Of a stretch of DNA of 64,000 bases, positions 35,737 through 44,540 are shown in pieces. The notes beneath the pieces are model-generated. The model made no database searches. It saw nothing but the letters and a program-made list of their open reading frames with translations, and was not told the DNA's origin. Numbering within the stretch: the first letter of the stretch is position 1; each line of letters opens with the position of its first letter. This DNA comes from JAUMBM01 sp964645715 (lineage in GTDB: Bacteria; Bacteroidota; Bacteroidia; Chitinophagales; Saprospiraceae), in contig CAZYAO010000001.1 of the NCBI GenBank assembly GCA_964645715.1, positions 124,001-188,000 on the forward strand. The letters are read 5' to 3'. The position numbers and the translations under genes are program-made.

Positions 35737-37968
35737 CTAGTCTCTATCAGCCAGGGTGTAACGTGCGCCTACATAAAATTCCCGCCCGCGTGTTGGACCC
35801 CATACAGAGGAAGTATCAAAATAGGGACCAAAGGGATCTTGCCAGCTGATGATGGGTCGAAGCTGGCGAAAATCAAAGATATTTTCGCATCCTGCATACC
35901 ATTCGAGGGTGTTAAATCGAAGTGTGAATTGCAGGTTGATAATTGTGAAGGCATCCGATTGGTTGGGCCGCTGGTAGGAAGTTGGGTTAAGGCTCGTATC
36001 GGGCAGTCGCTGTTTTCCATAGCGGTGAAAATTGGCATCAATCTGAAAGCGATTGGACACTGGATGGTAACTGATGCTGCTGATCAGCTTGTGTTTAGGA
36101 TTGAATGGCAGTTCCTGTTTTATCTGCTCTTGTTCCCGGTATACGTCGAGATAATTATAGCCTGCTTTGAATTCCAGGCGCTGTAAGGCGCGGATGACAA
36201 AATCGGCCTGGAAGCCGTTACTAGCGCTCAGCCCGCGGAAATTTTGTACTATGGCCAGCCTTGGATCTGTATCGTAGTCGGGAAATATCTGGTTGGAGAA
36301 GTGGGTTCTGTAGAAGTCTATACTCAAATAGCCCGATACATTATCTGTGGTGTACTTGTGTGTCAGATTAAGTCCCATGTTAACTGCCTGTTCGGGGGCA
36401 AGGGGTTCTGTGAATAATAGATTTCTGGAACTGGCCAATAAGGCAATGTTTTCACTAAAAAAGTTGACAACACGCCAACCACTGCCGATGCTGGCGCGAA
36501 CAGTCGTATTGGCAGAAAAATCGTATTTGATCAGACTTCTGGGAGTGATTCGCGTACCAAATTTCTGATGATTATCGACCCGAAGACCTGTAATCCAGGT
36601 GATGCGATTTTCGGCTAGGCGTAAGGTGTTTTCAATGAAAAAACCAGGGATGATATCTTTTCGTTGGTATTGACCTGCATAGGTCCGTTGCAGTGGGTCA
36701 TTATCAAAACCAATGTCCTCACGAAGGTTTAAGTAACGAAAACTAATTCCTGTTTTCAGATCATGCTGGTCGTTGTACGTCCATTCGTGCTGAATATTAG
36801 CGTAAGCAGAGGTTTGCTGTGCCTTGTAGTTGACAAAGCCAAAGTAAGTGTCCTGTTGCTGCTGGAAGGCGGCGGCAAGCAAAACCAACTGGTGGTTTTT
36901 ATTGAAGCGGTAGCCCGTTTTTGTCCACCATTCCGGCTGTTGGATTTGAACGGATTGTCCGTAAATCAGCCGGCTACCCAGATCATTATCGGGATGGTAG
37001 TTAAGTTGTCCGCCAATGCGATTTTCCCACAACCAGCGTACACCCAGCTGGCTGTGCCAGCCATCGGTCTGCTTGTTTCCGTATGACCACTGTTGTCCGA
37101 CAAGGTAGCGCCTTAGAAGGGGTAAGTCCATGAAGCGGTCATCATCCCGGTCAACGCGACGGGCAGGTTGCACACTGTGAAGTGATGTTAGGGCAGTCCA
37201 TGAACCCAGCCGGAAGCGGTGAAGTAAATTGAGGTGTTTTTCACCGAATGAATTTATATAGGCATTGATAAATAAAGGCTTAGCTCTTTCGGGAGCGAGT
37301 GTTTCAACATTTATTTGTCCGCTGATACTCTCGAATCCCTGAGCCACACTATTGGCGCCTTTGGCAATATGTATGTTTTCGACCCACGCTCCAGGGATGC
37401 TGCTGATGCCATAGGTATAACTTAGTCCCTGAATCATGGGTAGTCCATTGACCAGTAATTGGTTATATACACCGGACAATCCCAAAATTCGCAGTTCCTT
37501 GGCATTGGTGATAACATTGGTGGTCTGTGGGTTTACAGTCGTTTGGGTTTCAAAGCAGCCCGACAGGTCGCAACAAGCGGCCTTTTTTAGTTCTGTGGTA
37601 GAAATGCTCTCTGTTTTTATGGGATTAATTTGTGATATAGAAACGCCCTCTTTTCGCTGTCTGACCACAACTTCCTCTAGATTGGCCATAGCTTGAAGCT
37701 GGATGGTAATGGGAGCCTTGGCGTCAACAATTACTGTGTCTGACTCATATCCCACATAGGTGGCAATAACACGAAGACTGGTGGTGGGGTCAAAAGGTAG
37801 TACGAATTGTCCGTTGGCATCAGTGGATGTGCCTCGAAGCTGGTCGGGCAGGATGATATTCGCCCCTACGAGAGGGGTGCCTTCTGTATCCGTTACTCGT
37901 CCGCTGAGCAATTGTGCCACCAACCCAAGTGGGAGCATGAAAGAAAAGAGCAGAACAATTATTTTCAT
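35737..37968 (-). CDS. TonB-dependent receptor with carboxypeptidase-regulatory-like domain
   Basis: About 743 residues from the ATG at 37968 (another in-frame ATG at 37980). A signal peptide (IIVLLFSFMLPLGLVAQ) is followed by a CarboxypepD_reg-like beta-sandwich (about 20-95, SGRVTDTEGTPLVGANI). The plug domain includes AACCDLSGCFET, then GLSGVYNQLLVNGLPM and GFESISGQINVE. The rest is a 22-strand-type barrel ending in an aromatic strand (FYVGARYTL). Such receptors import scarce ligands through the outer membrane with TonB energy. The CC...C segment at the plug start occurs in a subgroup often found with heavy-metal genes (recalled, not checked), so a metal ligand is possible. No TonB, ABC or metal gene adjoins it. 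Confidence 0.88.
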   Translation of the reverse strand: MKIIVLLFSFMLPLGLVAQLLSGRVTDTEGTPLVGANIILPDQLRGTSTDANGQFVLPFDPTTSLRVIATYVGYESDTVIVDAKAPITIQLQAMANLEEVVVRQRKEGVSISQINPIKTESISTTELKKAACCDLSGCFETQTTVNPQTTNVITNAKELRILGLSGVYNQLLVNGLPMIQGLSYTYGISSIPGAWVENIHIAKGANSVAQGFESISGQINVETLAPERAKPLFINAYINSFGEKHLNLLHRFRLGSWTALTSLHSVQPARRVDRDDDRFMDLPLLRRYLVGQQWSYGNKQTDGWHSQLGVRWLWENRIGGQLNYHPDNDLGSRLIYGQSVQIQQPEWWTKTGYRFNKNHQLVLLAAAFQQQQDTYFGFVNYKAQQTSAYANIQHEWTYNDQHDLKTGISFRYLNLREDIGFDNDPLQRTYAGQYQRKDIIPGFFIENTLRLAENRITWITGLRVDNHQKFGTRITPRSLIKYDFSANTTVRASIGSGWRVVNFFSENIALLASSRNLLFTEPLAPEQAVNMGLNLTHKYTTDNVSGYLSIDFYRTHFSNQIFPDYDTDPRLAIVQNFRGLSASNGFQADFVIRALQRLEFKAGYNYLDVYREQEQIKQELPFNPKHKLISSISYHPVSNRFQIDANFHRYGKQRLPDTSLNPTSYQRPNQSDAFTIINLQFTLRFNTLEWYAGCENIFDFRQLRPIISWQDPFGPYFDTSSVWGPTRGREFYVGARYTLADRD

Positions 37969-38119
37969 GATGCGGAGCATTTAATGACTACCATTCGGAG
38001 GTTCGGCTGTCGGAAGCATTAGGGGGTACTGTCGCTTCTAAACTGCCGTGTTTTTCCAGGTTCTGTTTAATTGGACTCGTAGCCACAGTGATCAGCAGCT
38101 AAGTGATGAATAGCTTCGG

Positions 38120-38127
38120 CAAAGGTA
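38120..38127 (-). promoter_or_regulatory. Possible -7 box of the TonB receptor gene
   Basis: TACCTTTG on the minus strand fits TAnnTTTG and implies a leader of about 140 bases before the ATG. I compared the leader with the cobalamin riboswitch consensus and saw no match. Confidence 0.4.
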
Positions 38128-38188
38128 GTTGTAATCGGTCAAGAATGATAGTGTTACCATTATCTATTGGTTGCAAACTCTCTTGTGT

Positions 38189-39457
38189 TCAGAGCAAACT
38201 CAGTAGAAAAGCCAAGACTGTGGCAATCAGTCCTGAGATGAAAATTTTGTACGAAACAGACAGATACCGATATTTTTTATCGAGAACTTGTCCAAGCGAG
38301 TAGAGATCATGGGTCAGATTTTCATATAATAGACTGCTGTCTCGTAAATTTTTGGCTAAAAGGCGTGTAAAGGAGTCTTTTGAGAGTCGAACAAAACTGC
38401 CAAAAAAGGCAATATTGGGCTGTGTGGATTGCCGTCCGCTGCCAGTGCCAGTGACTCTTGGCCAGGCTGCCAATACAGCGCTCACAAGGGATGCAAGACC
38501 AGTAACCAGAAATATCACTACCGGCAACAAAATCACGGGGCGGGTCTCTGCCAGATTGCGATAAGAGGCAAAGCTGATAAGCACACTGATTAGGATGGCG
38601 TTGACGCTGATCATGATGTGTGCTTTGTTGTCAGCAATGGCACTAAGGTGTATGTGGTTGCGGAAAACTGTTCTAAAGAAGGTTTGAACAAGCCTGACGG
38701 GTGGATGTGGTTCCAGCCCTGCAAAGGAAGCAGACTCATGGCTGTGCTTTATTTCAGGCTGTTGAACCGATTTTTCGAAATTTTTTTGGCGAGTATGTTT
38801 CTCTAGCCGGGCGGCATATGAAGCTATGCGCTGCCCAAGCACAGGTTGGTAGAGCTGCCTCGCCGCCGGTGTTGCAAACCTAAAACGCAGTAATTGGTCC
38901 AGCGTTTGCCTTGAAGTGGTGATCGGATCAGATTGCTGGCCGGTAATTAGTGTATTCTGTAACTGCCGGAGCTCAGGTCCTTCTGTATCCAGCCAGGAAG
39001 CAATGGCAAATGCATCATCGATCAGGGCGATTGACAGTGGAGGAATAGCATCAACCGATTTGAATTCAGGAAACTCGCGCAGGGCTGGGATTTTCTGTAT
39101 TTCGCGCAGGCAGGCAGCTAAGGGATGCCGCTCATTAATAATCAGACCCAACGGATACACTCTTGCCAGCATAATGGTAGCAGCCAGAGATGCACCCGCT
39201 AGTCCTGTAGCCATACCCAACTGCTCCGTTAGTTCAGCCAACCGCTCGGATAGTGCCTCTCGCATCCAAACCATACGGGCATCTTGCCGCTCCTGAAAGA
39301 AGAGGCTAACCCATTGGCGTACATCTTTTTCTTGCTGGTGAAAGGGTGAAGGATCCACAAAAAATACAAGTTTGTAAGATAAACAGCAGGTAGCCAGTTG
39401 CCGCAGGGAGGATGGCCCGCTACCCAATAGCGTAAATATAGAAAAAGTACGGAACAT
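38189..39457 (-). CDS. PycTM (DUF5706)-type membrane protein with a divergent N-terminal domain
   Basis: Up to 422 residues; the start is uncertain, and a GTG near residue 34 is an alternative. Residues about 258-420 match the PycTM effector domain: QTFFRTVFRNHIHLSAIADNKAH then a helix at 281-298, a second helix at 308-331, NIAFFGSF at 348-355, and LYSLGQVLDKKYRYLSVSYK before the last helix (403-422). In Bacteroidota this domain is often preceded by an HD phosphohydrolase. Here the N-terminal 230 residues are helical but lack any HD pair or histidine set. A GLIINERHPLAACLREI stretch resembles GFLVSNTRHEEHSCAIVREV of the HD family, suggesting a decayed HD domain (inference). PycTM proteins kill phage-infected cells by membrane damage when a cyclic pyrimidine nucleotide binds. 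No cyclase is nearby. Confidence 0.75.
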   Translation of the reverse strand: MFRTFSIFTLLGSGPSSLRQLATCCLSYKLVFFVDPSPFHQQEKDVRQWVSLFFQERQDARMVWMREALSERLAELTEQLGMATGLAGASLAATIMLARVYPLGLIINERHPLAACLREIQKIPALREFPEFKSVDAIPPLSIALIDDAFAIASWLDTEGPELRQLQNTLITGQQSDPITTSRQTLDQLLRFRFATPAARQLYQPVLGQRIASYAARLEKHTRQKNFEKSVQQPEIKHSHESASFAGLEPHPPVRLVQTFFRTVFRNHIHLSAIADNKAHIMISVNAILISVLISFASYRNLAETRPVILLPVVIFLVTGLASLVSAVLAAWPRVTGTGSGRQSTQPNIAFFGSFVRLSKDSFTRLLAKNLRDSSLLYENLTHDLYSLGQVLDKKYRYLSVSYKIFISGLIATVLAFLLSLL

Positions 39458-39576
39458 TTATGCATGCTGGCAGGGTTAATGGGAGCATTAGAGCAACTAT
39501 TCCCAGAGGTGTCATTTTTTTGACTTCAATGCGCAATAACATGTGCCTGCAGCAGTTGAGGACAGGACAATTCAAT

Positions 39577-39584
39577 TATCTTTG
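39577..39584 (+). promoter_or_regulatory. Promoter of the lipoprotein gene
   Basis: TATCTTTG is a perfect TAnnTTTG, with a TTG at 39556-39558 (18-bp spacing) as -33 element. Transcription would start about 65-70 bases before the ATG at 39658. Confidence 0.6.
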
Positions 39585-39599
39585 TTTGGTAGCTTATTG

Positions 39600-39607
39600 C
39601 AAAATTA
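39600..39607 (-). promoter_or_regulatory. Possible -7 box of the PycTM gene
   Basis: TAATTTTG on the minus strand, about 143 bases before the longest start of the PycTM gene. It overlaps the transcribed leader of the divergent lipoprotein gene, so the two promoters face away from each other with their transcribed regions crossing. No -33 element is evident. Confidence 0.3.
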
Positions 39608-39657
39608 TATACTAACCTAACCATATAACATCATCTGGTTTGTAATCATCTTAATTT

Positions 39658-41214
39658 ATGAGGAAATTATTTTTGAGAACTATTGTCGCTATGATTGGCT
39701 TGATAGTCATTCAGTCCTGCAGCCCGTTCGACGGTGTGGATGAACTAGCAGTAGATTCGGCGGAGGCGGCTTATGCCATACCACTGGTGAATACCAAGTT
39801 GTCCATAGAAGACTTGTTGGAGAAATTTGAGGACGAATCTACGCTGACCATTGATCCCGACGGGCTTATTCGCTTTCATTATAGCGGAGACGTACTCACA
39901 AAAACAGCCAGTCAGGTTTTTGCGGCCATCAATCAGACGCTCAATCAGACAGGCGCTATACCATTGGTGAGTCGTCGACAGGCGCTACCTTTTACAGCAC
40001 CCGGGGGGCTAGAATTTGATCGTATGGATTTAAAAGCGGGCAATATGGTATACCTGTTGTCAAACAGGCACAATAAACCGGTTACCATGCGCATCACCAT
40101 GCCTACTGTCATCAAGAATGGCCTCCCGCTCACCATTCAGCACACCTTAAATGCCTACAGCGGTACTGGGGATGCTCCTACCATTAGTAACCTTTTTATT
40201 CCTTTTAGCTTGGCTGGTTATACAGTCTTGCCGGAGAATGATTCAATCTATATAGAATATCTTGGTATTGATAGTAGCGGGGATACTATACCTCCCTCTA
40301 ACCCAAGCCTCATAACCATTTCGAGCCTCGCATTTAGTTATACAGAAGGATATCTCGGACAGCAGCTGCACGAAGGCGGGAGAGATACGATACACATTGA
40401 TTTTTTTAATAACTGGTTTAGGGGGGATGTATACTTTGAGGATCCCGTCATTACTTTTAATTTCGAAAATTCTTTCGGTATACCTACGCGTTCCATCATT
40501 AATGTATTTGATGTGTTTACAGTTCGCAACCAGGTACTTCCGTTGCAGAGTGCTTTTATTACCGAAGGTATTAATTTTCCTTATCCGACAATTGATGAGG
40601 TGGGGCAGGTAAAGTCGGCTCAGTTTGTATTCAATAAAAATAACTCCAATATCAGAGAAGTATTGGGTGCCGGGCCTTTAGCCATTGACTACGACGTCAA
40701 TGCGATTACTAATCCGGAGCAGGAGACGGGCATAAGGGGGTTTGTTACCGACAGTAGCTTTTACCGTGTTCGAGTCGATGTGGATCTTCCGCTATACGGG
40801 TTAGCTACATACTTTTCCGTGAGAGATACCTATGACATTGATTTTTCCGGTTATCCGGCAGTCAATAGTGCCAGCTTCAAGTTGGTTGCAGACAATGGAA
40901 TGCCACTGGCAATGGATATACAGGGATATTTTTTGGATGCTTCAGGTCAGGTGCTGGATTCATTGCTGATCAATGGATCTGATCGATTAGTAGATGCAGC
41001 ACCGGTTAATATTCAAGGTTTGCCAACACAGCCGAAGCGTACAATCACTACCATCGATTTCCCTAAAGAAAGATTTGCGCGCATCCGGGATAGTAGGCGA
41101 TTGTTGTTGCTGTCTTCTTTTAGTACGAGTACCAACGGGCAGCAATCGGTACAGATTAAGCGCAACCAAGAGACGAGGGTGCAAATAGGAGTTATTCTGG
41201 GCGTTGATCGCTAA
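39658..41214 (+). CDS. Outer-membrane or periplasmic lipoprotein of unknown function
   Basis: A 518-residue protein with a lipoprotein signal peptide: a hydrophobic core (TIVAMIGLIVI) then QSC-S, giving a lipidated cysteine at about residue 21. The mature part is beta-rich with repeated S/T/D/N segments and no recognised catalytic motif. It lies 70 bp upstream of a DUF5723-type barrel gene on the same strand, so the two are likely co-expressed and may work as a lipoprotein-barrel pair at the outer membrane (inference). A promoter with both elements precedes it. Confidence 0.65.
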   Translation: MRKLFLRTIVAMIGLIVIQSCSPFDGVDELAVDSAEAAYAIPLVNTKLSIEDLLEKFEDESTLTIDPDGLIRFHYSGDVLTKTASQVFAAINQTLNQTGAIPLVSRRQALPFTAPGGLEFDRMDLKAGNMVYLLSNRHNKPVTMRITMPTVIKNGLPLTIQHTLNAYSGTGDAPTISNLFIPFSLAGYTVLPENDSIYIEYLGIDSSGDTIPPSNPSLITISSLAFSYTEGYLGQQLHEGGRDTIHIDFFNNWFRGDVYFEDPVITFNFENSFGIPTRSIINVFDVFTVRNQVLPLQSAFITEGINFPYPTIDEVGQVKSAQFVFNKNNSNIREVLGAGPLAIDYDVNAITNPEQETGIRGFVTDSSFYRVRVDVDLPLYGLATYFSVRDTYDIDFSGYPAVNSASFKLVADNGMPLAMDIQGYFLDASGQVLDSLLINGSDRLVDAAPVNIQGLPTQPKRTITTIDFPKERFARIRDSRRLLLLSSFSTSTNGQQSVQIKRNQETRVQIGVILGVDR

Positions 41215-41284
41215 ATTAGGTAATGTCACTTGTATATCCCTGCTCCGTATAGTGGGTTGCTGCGGATGACAATAATAAAAACAT

Positions 41285-42622
41285 ATGTCAATCAAAACAC
41301 AAGTCATATATATACTTTGGATACTATTGATGCCCCTGCCTGTGATATTTGCACAAGCTGACTTTGGGGCGCAGCTGCTTCGCGGTAGTATGCAAGCTTA
41401 TTCAACCAACCCTGCCATGTTTCCTCAGGGCAGATTCCAGCTTTCATTGCCGGGTATATCCGGTGCAGTACGGGTGGATCACCTGACGTACAATGGTTTA
41501 TTCAGAAAAGATTCCCAGGGGCAATCAGTACTTGATATCGATGCTGCCATAACAGGCCTGGAAGTTTCTAATGTAATAGGTATTCAGACAGATGTAGAGA
41601 CACTGCAGGCTGCGGCAAGGCTGGGGAACTTGGTGTTGGGGGCAGGGCATCGCGTTGTCAATCATATTTATCTTGATTACCCCAAGACGCTACCGCAGCT
41701 GATTTGGCAGGGGAATGCACAATTTATAGGCCAAACGATTGATTTTGCTCCTGATTTGGATATCCTGTCTTATCATGAATTTTCGCTAAGTGCAGGTGTT
41801 GAGGCAGGTAATGGGTTGTCTATTGGCGGGAGAGTAAAACGGCTTATAGGTCTTGGCAGCATTGAAGCTAGCGGGGCTGCTCTCCGCCTCACAACGGATG
41901 AAGATGCTTATGCGCTGACAGTCGATGCGGATTACCGAATAAATTCTACCGGTAATTTTACGTTTAATGGTATTTTAGACGGGGTTGATGTCGATTTGTC
42001 AAATTTTGGAACAAACAGACTGCTAACAGAAAATACGGGCTGGGCATTTGATGTGGGAGCTTCACTAGTAAAGGAACGGTGGCAGTTACATGTAAGCGGC
42101 ATAAACTTGGGGGGGGCTATTGGTTGGAAAGATAATCCTGTCAACTACAGTCTGGAGGGGATGTATGCCTATGATGGCTTAGACGTGGCACGAGCACTTT
42201 TGAACGATAGTGCTTCCTTTGTAGGTATTGCAGATTCCTTAGAGTCCCTGTACAAGCCGGCAAGAACACAACTAGCTTACGAAACACGTTTGCCCACGCG
42301 TTACTATCTGAGTGGCTTTTATAATATTGCGGACCGGTGGGACATAGGAGCTATATTGATAGGAGAGCAATACCGGAATCAGTTCTTTCCTTCGGCAGCA
42401 GTGACTGTCAACTACCAGCCTGGCAGGCTGGCTCGTTTTGGTGGTTTATTAGGTTGGCGTCACAACAGGCTGGATCAGTTGGGTATCAACACTACACTCT
42501 CGTTAGGGCCAGTCTGGCTGCTGCTGGCAACTGATAATATACTGACAGCTATAAGAATTAAGGATAGCGAGCGAGCCAATTTTCGCATTGGTCTTAACTG
42601 GGTTTTTGGCCGCAGGGAATAG
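41285..42622 (+). CDS. DUF5723-like outer-membrane beta-barrel protein
   Basis: A 445-residue exported protein with a signal peptide ending in FAQADFG. The early GSMQAYSTNPAMFPQGRFQLSLPG matches the DUF5723 pattern (asparagine-proline-alanine near the start, then a strand). The rest is barrel-like, with alternation and repeated G-aromatic strands (LSLGPVWLLLATDN) and ends on NFRIGLNWVFGRRE. Family members are predicted FadL/PorV-like barrels of Bacteroidota with no established function. It follows a lipoprotein gene and is convergent with rho, separated by a strong terminator. Confidence 0.7.
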   Translation: MSIKTQVIYILWILLMPLPVIFAQADFGAQLLRGSMQAYSTNPAMFPQGRFQLSLPGISGAVRVDHLTYNGLFRKDSQGQSVLDIDAAITGLEVSNVIGIQTDVETLQAAARLGNLVLGAGHRVVNHIYLDYPKTLPQLIWQGNAQFIGQTIDFAPDLDILSYHEFSLSAGVEAGNGLSIGGRVKRLIGLGSIEASGAALRLTTDEDAYALTVDADYRINSTGNFTFNGILDGVDVDLSNFGTNRLLTENTGWAFDVGASLVKERWQLHVSGINLGGAIGWKDNPVNYSLEGMYAYDGLDVARALLNDSASFVGIADSLESLYKPARTQLAYETRLPTRYYLSGFYNIADRWDIGAILIGEQYRNQFFPSAAVTVNYQPGRLARFGGLLGWRHNRLDQLGINTTLSLGPVWLLLATDNILTAIRIKDSERANFRIGLNWVFGRRE

Positions 42623-42644
42623 CCAATCACTGAGGGGGGATTTT

Positions 42645-42692
42645 TTCGTAAAAAAAGCCTCAGGGACACAACCCTGAGGCTTTTTTTACGAA
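42645..42692. terminator. Bidirectional terminator between the DUF5723 gene and rho
   Basis: Arms 42645-42665 and 42672-42692 are exact 21-bp reverse complements around a 6-base loop. The GC-rich core GCCTCAGGG is followed by seven T on either strand, so it works in both directions for the two converging genes. Confidence 0.9.
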
Positions 42693-42695
42693 ATA

Positions 42696-44540
42696 CTATC
42701 CATTCATGCCCGCCAGAAACTCTCCGTTGCTGGTGGTGTGTTGCATTTGTTTCAGCAGAAACTCCATGGCCTCGTCAGGCTTCATGTCGTTGAGGTGATT
42801 GCGTAGCACGAACATGCGCTGAAGGGTCTCTCTGTCGAGGAGCAAATCATCGCGCCTGGTGCTGGAGCGAGTGAGATCCACTGCAGGGTAGAGTCGCTTG
42901 TTGGCAAGTGTACGGTCGAGCTGGAGTTCCATATTACCGGTCCCTTTGAACTCCTCAAAGATTACCTGATCCATTTTCGAACCCGTTTCGATGAGTGCTG
43001 TAGCAAGAATGGTAAGAGAACCACCTCCTTCGATATTGCGGGCAGCACCAAAAAACTTTTTAGGCTTCTGGAGAGCGTTGGCTTCGACACCTCCGGAGAG
43101 AACTTTACCGCTGGCCGGGGCTACAGTGTTGTAGGCGCGTGCCAGTCGAGTGATAGAATCAAGCATTATGCAAACGTCATGACCACTTTCAACCAAACGC
43201 TTAGCTTTTTCGAGTACGACACCGGCAACACGCACGTGATTCTCTGCAGGCTCATCAAAGGTTGAAGAAATGACCTCTGCTTTGACGCTTCGCTTCATAT
43301 CCGTTACTTCTTCAGGGCGCTCGTCTACGAGCAGCACAATAAGATAACATTCCGGATGGTTACGGGCGATAGCGTTGGCAATATCTTTGAGGAGAACCGT
43401 TTTGCCTGATTTTGGCTGGGCGACGATAAGACCGCGCTGACCTTTTCCTATGGGTGTAAACAAATCAATGAGGCGGTTGCCAAAATCACGTCCTGTAGGA
43501 GAGGACGTGAGGCGGAATTTTTCGGTTGGAAAAAGAGGTGTGAGGTAGTCAAAAGGTACACGATCCCTTACATCTGCCGGATCAAGTCCATTAATTTTGG
43601 AAACCTTCAGCAGGGCAAAGTACTTTTCTCCTTCTTTTGGCGGCCGTATAGCACCTTTTACGGTATCTCCGGTACGCAAGCCAAAAAGTTTTATCTGTGA
43701 AGGAGAAACATAAATATCATCCGGGGATGTCAGGTAGTTGTAGTCGGCAGAGCGTAGGAAACCATAGCCGTCTGACATCATTTCCAGCACACCCTCCCCT
43801 TCGATAATTCCGTCAAGATCAATATTGAATTTTTCAACTTCAGGTTTTTTCTCTTGGGGCGGCGGTGTGGGCATTTCTTCAGGATGTCCGCCAGATTCAT
43901 GAGGGGGGCGTTGTTGACGCATAGGCTGCCGATCGCGGCGATCGCGATCCATGCGGTCATTTCTGTCAGGCCGCCCGCCCATTCTGTCGCGATCCATGCG
44001 CTCTTGCCTGTCAGGCCGATCAATACGCTCCTGCCGGTCTCTGTCCATGCGTTCATTTCTGTTGAGGCGATCCCTGTCTGGCCGCTCCATACGCTCTGGT
44101 CGCTCGGGCATTTCAGGTCTGGGAGGTCGGGCCATGGGTTCAGGAGAAGCAGGACGCTTGTGTGGCTCTCTGAGCTCGGTAGGTTTGGATGAGGGCGATG
44201 GAGGCTGGGGTGCATCGGCAGGTTCATCAGCATCGGGTAAAATGGCTTTTCGGGCTCTTCTTGGCCGATCTTCCCCTTCTACGCCAGCATTGTCCGGTTG
44301 AGAAAAACCTTCATGACGACGCATTATTTTTTCGAGTCTAGGTGCTTCGGATTCAGCGGAGGAGTTGAAATTATCGGTAGAAGTGGGCGTTGCAGTAGCA
44401 CCGTCAATGGCCTGCTGATCAAGTATTTTGAGCACCAGCTCCTGTTTGTTCATTCGTTTGAAACCAGCGATGCCGATTTGCTCGGCGAGTTCTCGGAGTT
44501 CTGGCACAAGCATTTCATTCAACTGAGAGATATCGTACAT
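42696..44540 (-). CDS. rho: Transcription termination factor Rho with disordered insert
   Basis: A 614-residue Rho. The N-terminal helical domain is about residues 1-45. A long low-complexity insert follows (about 50-245), rich in P, E, R and D, with repeated RMDRDRxER/RPDR units. The RNA-binding fold starts at EGVLEMMSDGYGFLRS, and the hexamer ATPase has Walker A IVAQPKSGKTVLL, Walker B CYLIVLLVDERPEEV, then R-loop and Q/R segments to the end. It ends transcription by translocating along RNA. Bacteroidota Rho proteins typically carry such inserts, reported to drive condensate formation in Bacteroides. The gene is transcribed away from serS, with a 1.07-kb spacer. Confidence 0.96.
   Translation of the reverse strand: MYDISQLNEMLVPELRELAEQIGIAGFKRMNKQELVLKILDQQAIDGATATPTSTDNFNSSAESEAPRLEKIMRRHEGFSQPDNAGVEGEDRPRRARKAILPDADEPADAPQPPSPSSKPTELREPHKRPASPEPMARPPRPEMPERPERMERPDRDRLNRNERMDRDRQERIDRPDRQERMDRDRMGGRPDRNDRMDRDRRDRQPMRQQRPPHESGGHPEEMPTPPPQEKKPEVEKFNIDLDGIIEGEGVLEMMSDGYGFLRSADYNYLTSPDDIYVSPSQIKLFGLRTGDTVKGAIRPPKEGEKYFALLKVSKINGLDPADVRDRVPFDYLTPLFPTEKFRLTSSPTGRDFGNRLIDLFTPIGKGQRGLIVAQPKSGKTVLLKDIANAIARNHPECYLIVLLVDERPEEVTDMKRSVKAEVISSTFDEPAENHVRVAGVVLEKAKRLVESGHDVCIMLDSITRLARAYNTVAPASGKVLSGGVEANALQKPKKFFGAARNIEGGGSLTILATALIETGSKMDQVIFEEFKGTGNMELQLDRTLANKRLYPAVDLTRSSTRRDDLLLDRETLQRMFVLRNHLNDMKPDEAMEFLLKQMQHTTSNGEFLAGMNG

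Noticed and set aside
37981..38119. Cobalamin riboswitch in the TonB receptor leader
   Set aside because: Checked for the B12-box and flanking consensus; only scattered short matches were found.
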